From Capniomyces stellatus (lineage: Eukaryota; Kickxellomycota; Harpellomycetes; Harpellales; Legeriomycetaceae), in NCBI GenBank assembly GCA_001661515.1, contig LUVW01000050.1, forward strand, positions 1-46,411: a DNA stretch of 46,411 nt, in the 5' to 3' direction. Positions 22,063 to 30,146 of this stretch are shown here, piece after piece; position 1 is the stretch's first letter; every line of letters starts with the position of its first letter. The position numbers and the translations under genes are program-made. A model generated the notes under the pieces. The model saw only the letters and a program-made list of their open reading frames with translations. It searched no databases and had not been told where the DNA came from.

Positions 22063-22947
22063 ATGGTAAGTTATGAAACGAATCCTAGGCCCTTTTTTTT
22101 TTTTTAAAAAAAAACAGTGTTTTAATCTAAATTGGAATAGCGAAGAATTAGAATTGTAAAAAAAAAAGAAAAAAACCAAAAGATTATGGCTAAATTAAAG
22201 CTCTAAAATGGATTTGTCTAGTCAGTTTCGTGCGATGTCGACAAAAAGGTGATATCTGATATTCGAGTGTTTTTCAGGGCTAAGGTCGAGGAAGAGTACA
22301 ATGTTTACATTGGTGAGAATTTATTGCTGTTTATTTTGTTCAAGCTTGTGTTAAATAAACCAATATCCATTTCAGTAGCAAGTCCTACAAAGTAATGATG
22401 AAATATGCACGTTTTACAGTGTAAAGAGCGTCAAAGTGAATGAAGAAGGAAAATGAATAAAACAAAGCTAACATTACAAGTACGGTGATACGTGTTCAAT
22501 AGCCAAAATAGATAAAAGCTCACACATGATAGTGTTTGATGAGCAGTACAAAGATATCAAGCTTGAGGATTTGGTGGAGGAACTTCCCGAGGATTCGCCC
22601 CGATATGTGATAATGACTTATAAAAAAATATCCAAAGATGGAAGGAACACGTACCCACTGACGTTTATCTATTACTGCCCACAGTCAGCATCGCCAGAAA
22701 TGTCTATGTATTATGCAAGCTCGCAGCAGCAGTTTGAGAACAAGGCCAACCTGGGAAAAGTAAGTTGGTGGTCGTTTTTTAGACAAAGTAAAAAGGCTGG
22801 TGATTGTGATGGTGTTGGTTGAATGGGTTGGGTAATTGGATTGGCTAAAGCTCTGTTTAAAACTTTTTATACTTGTTTTATTAGGCCTATTTGTTAAGAG
22901 ACAAGGAGGATTTGAGTCGCGATTGGATTGATGAAAATGTCATGTAA
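22063..22947 (+). CDS. Glia maturation factor-type ADF-H protein (137 aa)
   Basis: Four exons: 22063-22065 (the ATG alone), 22222-22312, 22503-22759 and 22885-22947. They give 137 residues, the usual size for GMF. The proposed first exon is a single codon followed by GTAAGTT; exon 2 then begins SVSCDVDKKVISDIRVFF. The junction of exons 2 and 3 (phase 1, acceptor TTCAATAG) gives VYIAKIDKSSHMIVFDEQ, matching the family pattern with no insertion. Further landmarks: LEDLVEELPEDSPRYVIMTY, YPLTFIYYCPQSASPEMSMY, YASSQQQFENKANLGK. The GMF branch of the ADF/cofilin fold debranches Arp2/3-made actin networks and inhibits Arp2/3. GMF is preferred over cofilin because of the PRYVI..FIYYCP..SPE pattern. 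Yeast equivalent: AIM7/GMF1. Confidence 0.88.
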
Positions 22948-23316
22948 TGGCGCACTGGCGGCTGTGAGTTTCCCAGTGATTAGTTGCTAGCATGGTTTGA
23001 TTTCAGACATACATTATTTTTCAGCTTGTAGTGTTTAACTGGCTTGTTTGTTTAAAAGCCGAACATTATCGCCTACAATAAAAAAGTGTGCCTTAATATG
23101 CTTAAATGCCGTTAAATGCCGTTAAACGTCGTTAAACGTCGTCAAATGTCGTCAAATATCGTTAATTAGTATTAGCAAAGTTTAACTTAATTGAGATGAA
23201 ATAGTACAGAAAACAAAACCTACGTATTGGCTGTCGATTTGACATGGTAGCTGGGTTATTTAGGAGGCAAATGTAACATATTATGTGTATTGTGACGTTG
23301 ATTTAAAGCAAGAAAA
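22948..23316. other. Convergent 3' region of GMF and GET2-like genes
   Basis: It contains the 10-bp tandem repeat at 23101-23165 and a TAATAAACAAG run near 23330 at the GET2-like 3' end. No coding sequence. Confidence 0.5.
23101..23165. repeat. 10-bp tandem repeat, six degenerate copies
   Basis: The units read TTAAATGCC preceded by C/G, then GTTAAACGTC, GTCAAATGTC and GTCAAATATC, stepping every 10 bases. Adjacent units share the same variants, the usual pattern of stepwise duplication. It lies between two convergent genes. Confidence 0.85.
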
Positions 23317-24300
23317 TCAATAGCCCAAACTAATAAACAAGCCAAAGGAAAAAATGAAAAACACTAGTAAAGAGAAATCATCCACAATCTTTTTGGAGAA
23401 AATGGTGAGCATTGATCTTAGAATATTGGAGTTGTTGGTGTTTCTCACGCTGAAAAAGTACATTGAACTTATTCCAATCTCCAGAGTCAGGATGTACAGC
23501 AGCATGTAGATGTGTAGGTTGTTGCTGTTGAAGTAGGACTCGGGGCCTTTCAGCATATATTGGTAAATCCCGTATGCCGAGATGTCCAGAGCTTCGTTTT
23601 GTGAGTTGAAGATTGTTCTCAGTATGCAATAAACAAATGTCAAGTATACCGGAGCAAGCAGAATCGCCTCTTTATATAGCCCTTTGATAGAAATTGTGCG
23701 TCGCTTAAAATCAAATAGCGGAACTTCTGCAATATCTGAAACTGTGTCTGCATCATTTTCTGTCTTTTCACTTGGTCCCGTGAGTTTTACTTTGTCTACT
23801 GAGCCTGCTTTTGCTGTTTTAGATACAGGATCCTGAATCCTATCCCGTGATTTCGCTCCATCTGCATCTTTATTATATTGTTCACCGCTTTCAGGTGCTT
23901 TATCATTCGCCGCCTTTTTATTGCTTCCAAGCTCCTCTCTATCTATTTTGCACATTTGTATTACAACGCTTTCATATTATAGTACCTTGTCTTTATCCTT
24001 TACATCATATGAGGTGTTTTTTTTTGCATTTGATTTAATTGGTTCTACAAAAAGCATCACATTTGATCGCCCCTCCCCTTTCTCCCCTGACTTGTTACCT
24101 TTTACTGCTGTTTCAGCTTTGTTAATATACATCTCTATGTTTATCGGGTCTGGTGTGTCTGTCCGAACCTCATCGTCAGCTGCTAGTCCAAATGACTGCT
24201 TGATGCTATTTAATCTATCTGCTCTGGAGTTTAGAATCCGTTCTTGGCGACGCCGCCTCAGACGCTGTGCTTGTGTTTCCTGGTCTTTCACTGCTTCCAT
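23317..24300 (-). CDS. GET2: GET2/CAMLG-like ER receptor for tail-anchored proteins (about 310 aa)
   Basis: Exon 1 is 23986-24300 and exon 2 ends at 23317. The N-terminus has the Get3-binding signature of Get2/CAMLG: QRLRRRRQERILNSRADRLN, an arginine cluster followed by RLNxI. A long polar linker follows (Lys/Asp/Glu-rich). Three membrane segments close the protein: AILLAPVYLTFVYCILRTIF, IYMLLYILTLEIGISSMYFF and FSLLVFFIFSFGLFISLGY, matching the Get2 topology. With Get1 it forms the ER insertase for tail-anchored proteins. The splice donor GTACTA at 23985 is phase 0. The tempting acceptor CAAAATAG is out of phase, so the exon 2 start is uncertain; in-phase acceptors at GAG near 23934 are possible. 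Sequence similarity is limited to motifs, so the call is good but not certain. Confidence 0.72.
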
Positions 24301-25344
24301 AATGCTTTTACTTTTTATTTTATTCGTATTATTAATTCTTCTACTTTAAACACACTCTCTTTTTAGCTATTATTCAAAGTGGTGTCTAACAAAAGAAAAA
24401 TAAATTTCCGAATTCTGGTTTATATCAATTCTTGGCTCATTCTCGAAATCAGTTCAATTTTATTGCCATTTCGCCTGGTTATTGACCCGTATTATTTGTC
24501 AAACTAATCCAATGTTTTTTTTTACTTTGTTTTTTTTAGAAAAAGTATAATTTTCCTTGGCCTTAATTCCCTAGTAATTTTTGCCATAACTCCTGTGCTT
24601 TTTCTTGTTTTATACTTTTTGTTTGTGAGGCTAAAAAAAAGAGGTTTATTTACCACAATGTTTCCATGTTCCTGTTTATAATTGGTCTTTGTTTTTCTTC
24701 ATTTGTCAAGCTTCCGCTAAATTAGCATGATCTGTAACGAGTTAATAGGCCAAGTTCCACATTGTTCACTAATTATAGATTTAAGTTTAAAGCGCATCGA
24801 ATATCAATCTCAGCGTCTTTATTATTCTTCTTACTAATCATTTAATTATTTCGAAGCTTTTTTTGAACTAGACTTTAGCTGTCAAGATTCCTACACGCCT
24901 TTGCCTTTTAATGCATTACTCTGGGACTCTAGCACTCTTCTCAACATTGCACCAACAAGCTTTGTAGATGGTATATCGGTACTAATCAGTCTAAGGACCC
25001 CAAAAGCCAATTTTGACTTTGCCTATTTTAGCCCTAGTATATATCAGATATTTGAGACATTGCGCATTGTATATTTCAGCTGTTAATCATTCGAAATTTA
25101 TACTCAACAACCCCCCAATGTCGAAGTTACATAATAGGCTATTACTTGCTGCAAACAAATTGTAAAATAGGAATAGTGTACATGTATAAAAGATACTGTG
25201 GCTTCAGCAATATCATGTTTAAATCGGGTTGTCTTATTTATCAGAGAACGCTAATAAGGCAATTGAATGCTAACACGTATAAACTAATAAAAAGATAAAA
25301 TAAATAATATAAAGGAGTGTTATCACGTCTAAATCTGATAGCAT
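24301..25344. other. 1-kb intergenic region
   Basis: AT-rich with short frames only; the 61-codon plus-strand frame at 24901-25086 shows no domain. It is the shared upstream region of the GET2-like gene and the F-box-like gene. Confidence 0.45.
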
Positions 25345-25912
25345 ATGACGGTATCTGGAATCAAATTCGAGGACTTGCCAGACTGTACTCTGTTACAGAT
25401 ATTTGTGCTGGCTCAAAAAACCAAGGATGTGTATGTAGTTGAGGCTCTAACAGAGTGTACGAGTATCAGTTATGCATTATTGTTGATGGTTGCAGATTAT
25501 TTTGATTGAATTCCGATTGTCAAAAAGCTACAGCAGATGTACGTAGTTCTAGACAAAAACAACGATATTGTGTTTGTGAATACCATGTTGACTGAGGGGT
25601 GTGTCGCTGGATATTGATACTGATGAATCTGATATTATCAAAAATAACGATACTGCGTGTGTTGAAATCAAGGAAGGCCGCTACAGAGTAGTTCCTTTCA
25701 ATAACGCCGAGTTTTTATCAAAACTTCCTGACTTTTCCGGGAATATTTGTTCTGGAATTAAGGTCAGCATGAGCAACCATGTCACTCCTTACAGTGGGTA
25801 TAAAAAGTCAATGATAGATTTCCTAAAACCACACATAAATCTAAACAACCTTGAGATTCCACCCCCAAAACCAAATATCAGGCCCACTTGTTGTTCTGTT
25901 TCTACCTATTAG
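25345..25912 (+). pseudogene. F-box-like gene, broken or spliced through weak sites
   Basis: The frame starts MTVSGIKFEDLPDCTLLQIF, which resembles the first helix of an F-box. It meets TGA at 25507-25509, resumes in the same frame to a second stop near 25606, and coding then continues in another frame (25601-25912; EGRYRVVPFNNAEFLSKLPDF). Two unusual introns could rescue it: GTGTAT..GTTGCAG and GTAGTT..ACTGAG. That would give about 150 residues, much shorter than a typical F-box/LRR protein. Without such splicing it is a pseudogene or fragment. No substrate-binding repeats are visible. Confidence 0.4.
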
Positions 25913-26215
25913 GGTTTGCAGAAAACAGTTTTTACCGACTTTGCTTTTGGCCACACGCTGCTTTCCATACATAGCCATATTGTGTTTGAAATCTTGACTT
26001 TGCACAGACAAATCATTTACTGTCGCTATTACTTTTAAGCACTCCTCCCCCCTATCTATCAACATCTATCTTATTTTATTAACTTAAGCTACTGTTGCTA
26101 TTTTTTATTTAATTTTTATTGAAATTGTTGTCATTTTTTGACCCAACAAAAAAAAACTACACCAACTAGAAATATCGCTGCTATCAGTGGGCTATAATCA
26201 AGTCAACTATTGTTT
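25913..26215. other. Intergenic, convergent 3' flanks
   Basis: Nothing coding is supported. The minus-strand frame at 25841-26065 is antisense to the F-box-like tail. Confidence 0.45.
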
Positions 26216-26785
26216 TCAACGGATTGGTGAAAACAGAATAAACACACAGCCGTCCTCAACCGGTTTATCTATTCCCATCCCATTCGTTACTCTCTGGTAA
26301 ACGTATCCAGTTTGATAATTATTCCCTTTGATGCAGAACCTAATCTCAATAAAATACATCTCCTTCTTTGAGCCCGCAAAATGTATCTCTTGCACATTTT
26401 TCTCGTAAATAGGATACGAGCACATATATCCATCGCTGGAGTTGTTTACTTCACTGGAGGAGTTTTTCCATTTTATTGTGTTTATGTATTTTGTACTATC
26501 AGTGCTGCAAACCTCTTTTATGTAGTAAGTCGACCCATGTTCGCTGCTTGACTGGGGCTCATCAAAGTACGGAACTTGCACGTACCCAAGGATATTTTGG
26601 TCCAACTCAAATGGCTTGAGGTATTTTATGGCGGCTCGAATAAACGCCTCAGTAGTGTACGCAGCATAGTTTTTCGTCAATTTTCTTCTTCTAGCAAGCT
26701 CGTTGATATTATCTCCACCTAAAGCCATCCCAAACAACCCAACTAACGAGAACACCACGCTCATGTACCTTTTAACAACAACCAT
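26216..26785 (-). CDS. Secreted orphan protein, intact copy of a two-member local family (189 aa)
   Basis: Intronless. The signal peptide is residues 1-23 (MSVVFSLVGLFGMALGG). The mature part starts with a basic patch (ELARRRKLTKNYAAYTT) then AFIRAAIKYLKPFELDQNIL and GYVQVPYF. It has four or more cysteines (EVCSTDS, YMCSYPIY, IRFCIKG, DGCVFI), so disulphides are likely. There are two NSS glycosylation sites near residues 109-116. It ends in a hydrophobic strand (CVFILFSPIR). No known domain is recognised. A damaged paralogue lies at 39792-40227 and shares TKNYA, ITE/TTE, IRSAI/IRAAI, PFE, ILGY and YPIY. The role is unknown; a secreted effector-like or surface function is only an inference from size, signal peptide and cysteines. 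Confidence 0.75.
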   Translation of the reverse strand: MVVVKRYMSVVFSLVGLFGMALGGDNINELARRRKLTKNYAAYTTEAFIRAAIKYLKPFELDQNILGYVQVPYFDEPQSSSEHGSTYYIKEVCSTDSTKYINTIKWKNSSSEVNNSSDGYMCSYPIYEKNVQEIHFAGSKKEMYFIEIRFCIKGNNYQTGYVYQRVTNGMGIDKPVEDGCVFILFSPIR

Positions 26786-28510
26786 ACTGCTTTGATTTCA
26801 CGGATATTTGACCAAGTTTATTTTATTTTATTTTTTTCAAGCCTCGTTGCTGTGCCAACTATAGTTTTATTTTAATCAATATATTATCTGAGCTTAATTA
26901 CACTGTTTTATGCGTGCTAATTACTAATACTATACATGAACAAACGGCACAACGGCTCTTTTATATACATTTTTATCCACATTATATTTAATGACCTTTA
27001 GATCTTGCCAGTTTATTCTTACTTTTTTGAGGCAAGTTTAGGCTTTAGTTTTGTTGATAGTCAAACCACATCCGATTATTAAGCCAGCAGCATATTTAGT
27101 ATTGTTATTGACACTTTGTGATTAGTCTTTGCATGTGTTTAGTCTGCAAGTTTTTACAAAGCTTTTTTTTGTTTATACTTTCTATCTTAGTATTTATTGA
27201 CTTGTTCCAGAAGGATCTGGTTTTTAGTTGTATACAACACAGCTTGAATACATAGAAATAGCAACTAAACATGCTTTCCACATTTGAATACTAGGATCCT
27301 CGAATCTGTGTTAGTTGGGTTGGTTTGGTCATAGGACTGTCGCTCCTATATAAGTATCAACTATGTCAATACCAAAACCTGTACCATTTCCTGCTATACC
27401 CATATTTATGTTTACTGGCTGTGTTTTGAAATTAGCATCATCAGCTTTTCTCAATTATTGCAAGCTGAGCAGCCTTTTTTAAATAAAAAAAAAACCAAGT
27501 AAAATTAAATTTCATTTCTAGTTTAATGATGCCAACTAAATTTCTAGTTTTAAACCAAGTATGTTTTGTGTTTACTTTTTTTCATTTTTATCCTTTCTTT
27601 CTTTCTGGTACTATCAGGTTTATGGTCATTCAAAGTGTGTATATAGTGAAGTGAGTACGCGATGACGACTGGAGCGAGACTTTGGAATATGAGGATAGCT
27701 ACAGTATATTCGTTTTAGCGCAAGGGCTGGGTTGAAGCGCTGTAAATTCAAATCATATACATAATTTGTTGGCAGCATATTAGTAACAGTATGCGAAACA
27801 CCGCCAATAGGTGGGTAATATGGTTTGAATGTACTTTTAAATGTTTTTATTTGGAAAAGAAAAGAGAAAAAGTCGTTATTTTTGAACTGAGTTTCAACGG
27901 TTTACATTTACATGATAAACGTGAAATGGTTGGGTATGTTGTTGAATTGAACGTAAAGAGGCAAATCGTTGTAATTCAAAGGCGAAACTACCAATGAAAA
28001 TGGAGATGCCGGTCTAATTAGAGCAAACAAAGGCTTTTTCATTCTATACTCGACATTTTGCTAGAATTCACAGAACGAGTTATTTTACAGGATTCGGGAA
28101 TATAAAGCAAAATAGAATGCAATTAAAAGCTTCCATAAAAAAAAGTAATTACACTAAATGGCGAAAAGAAGTTGAAAGTTATTTTTTTCGCTTTAAAGTT
28201 TATTCGCGAAACAAGCTTACAACAGTATGAACTTGTAATTCAATCATTGCTTTTACTAATCAGGGTAAATTGGAAAACTTATTTATTATTAACCAAAGCA
28301 GGGCTGGGGTATCATTTTAATCAATTGCTTGAGAGGGAAGAAAAGACAAAGCATAAACACAAACAATAGATATCAGTAGCAAATATACTCGCGGGAGTAA
28401 GAAAAAGTAATAGAAAGTGTTTGAGAGCATTTGAGAGCATTTGAAGCAATAAAGAGCATTTTAGAGCAGTCGAGAGTATTCGAGAACAACAAAAAGGAAA
28501 ATAAATAATA
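26786..28510. other. 1.7-kb divergent intergenic region
   Basis: It lies between the secreted orphan (minus) and the PP2C gene (plus). The 68- and 65-codon frames at 27791-27997 and 28172-28369 show no domain. A purine-rich stretch with GAGAGCATTTGAGAGCATTT repeats (28420-28480) lies just upstream of the PP2C start, probably in its 5' leader. Confidence 0.45.
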
Positions 28511-29880
28511 ATGAGCAAAATGAGTGGTAATTCTAAAATAAAAGAAGAGGATGAAAAGGAGTTGGTCAAGAGAGTTGGGTTGGACAAAGGCAATTGTGAG
28601 GGCGAGAGCAAAGAGAGTAAAGCAATAAAGAAAAGTAAAGAGACAGAGGCAGAGGCAGAGAAAGAGACAGAAACAGAGACAGGGGTAAATCAAAAGAAAG
28701 ATAAGGAGGAAGAATTGTTGGCTGGCAGTAATCCAAAAAAGTTTGCGTTGCAGAGAGGAACTATACCACCACCAATTAACACGGAAGATGCTAATAGAAT
28801 AGCAGAAAATAAGTTAAAAAGCAAGTTGTTGTTAAAGTCACCTTCGCCGCCTTCAAATTTTTCGGACAGCGAGCCAGCAAAGAAGGGGCTTCCTGGCTTT
28901 GTGTCAATAGGAGTGGCTACAGAGCGGAACAAAAAATATCGCCGATCAATGGAGGTAAAAAGAGATGAATGTGTACAAATATAAACAAAAGACAGTATAT
29001 CGAGGTGAAGGAGCATTGGCATAATTGTTGGGGTTTAGTTATTTATTTACTTGCTTTTTAAATAGGACTCGCATAGCTATATATATAATTACAACAATGT
29101 TGAGGGGCAGACATTCGCAGCGATATTTGATGGACATGCAGGAAAGCATGCAGCAGAGTGGTGTGGATTGAATTTCCATAATGTAAGCTTAATAAGAGAG
29201 AGGCGGGAAGAATGAATTGGAATAGTTTAGATTGATATTGAAATGGTTTGACTTGAAATTTGTAGGTGTTACAGGAAAACCTGAAAAAGGAAAAGGGTCG
29301 GGCGATTGAAGAGATAATAAACGAAACGTTTGTTGAGGCGGATTCGAGAATTCAGAAAGAAATAAAAACTAATTCGGGATGTACAGCAGTGGTATCGTTT
29401 GTGAGCATGGATAGGCCCGAGTGTACAGATGATGTACAGACGATGTACACAATGTACACCGCAAATGTAGGCGACGCCCGAGCTGTGCTGAGCAGAGCTG
29501 GGAAAGCCGTCCGCCTGACCTACGACCACAAGGGCGAGGACAGCGAGGAGACAAGAAGGATAGTAGAAGGCGGCGGTTTTATTATAAACAACAGAGTAAA
29601 CGGAGTCCTGGCTGTCACAAGAGCTCTGGGCGACTCTTCAATGAAGCAGGCTGTCATAGGAAACCCTTTCATCACCAAAACTGCCCTAACTGTCCACGAT
29701 GACCTTTTGATTCTGGCTTGCGACGGTTTGTGGGACGTCTGCATCGACCAGCAGGCTGTTGACATTGCTCGCAGCTCTACAAGTGCAACCGACGCTAGCT
29801 ACAAGCTGTTAAACCATGCCATTGACAACTTTAGCACAGATAACATCTCTGTCATGGTTATTAAATTCAACCACCTGTAA
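28511..29880 (+). CDS. PTC1: PP2C-type Ser/Thr phosphatase, PTC1-like (391 aa)
   Basis: Three exons, both splices phase 0: 28511-28954, 29066-29182 and 29266-29880. A 130-residue charged, low-complexity N-terminus (Lys/Glu repeats such as KETEAEAEKETETETG) precedes the catalytic domain. That domain opens with GVATERNKKYRRSMEDSHSY. The metal-binding and fold motifs are all present: FDGHAG (about 169-174), SGCTAVV (about 224), ANVGDARAVLSR, TRALGDSSMK, ACDGLWDVC and TDNISVMVI. The short PTC1-type layout FDGHAGKHAAEWCG..FHNVL favours PTC1 over PTC2/3. The family needs Mg/Mn and dephosphorylates MAP kinases such as those of the osmotic pathway. The charged N-terminus is not typical of yeast Ptc1 and may be regulatory. 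ATGs at 28511 and 28520 are both possible starts. Confidence 0.92.
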
Positions 29881-30146
29881 AATTTGGCCAATCAAACTAC
29901 GCCAAATCATATCAAAACTAGCCAATCAAATCATTTTTACTTTTTTTACTTTTATTTTTATTTACTCACTTCATGTTAAATACATCTCACCCAAGTACCA
30001 CTTTTTTTTTCTCATTTTTATTTATATTAAGTCTCTTGAGCTAATTTTAATAAATCATTATTTCTAATAAATTCTCTATTCTAGTGTTCAACCCCCCCCC
30101 NNNNNNNNNNCCCCCCCCCCCCCCCCCCCCACCTCCAAGTCCATCC
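29881..30146. other. Convergent intergenic region with poly-C run and assembly gap
   Basis: Bases 30101-30110 are N, embedded in a poly-C tract from about 30092 to 30130. The true homopolymer length is unknown. The gap falls downstream of both flanking stop codons, so neither gene is interrupted. Confidence 0.95.

Noticed and set aside
22380..22500. Small extra exons in the GMF gene (ASPTNVKSVK-like)
   Set aside because: They would insert residues into a conserved core strand; skipping straight to the acceptor TTCAATAG gives VYIAKIDK, matching the family exactly.
29269..29765. Minus-strand frames opposite the PP2C catalytic exon
   Set aside because: Antisense to a fully conserved phosphatase domain; no independent support.
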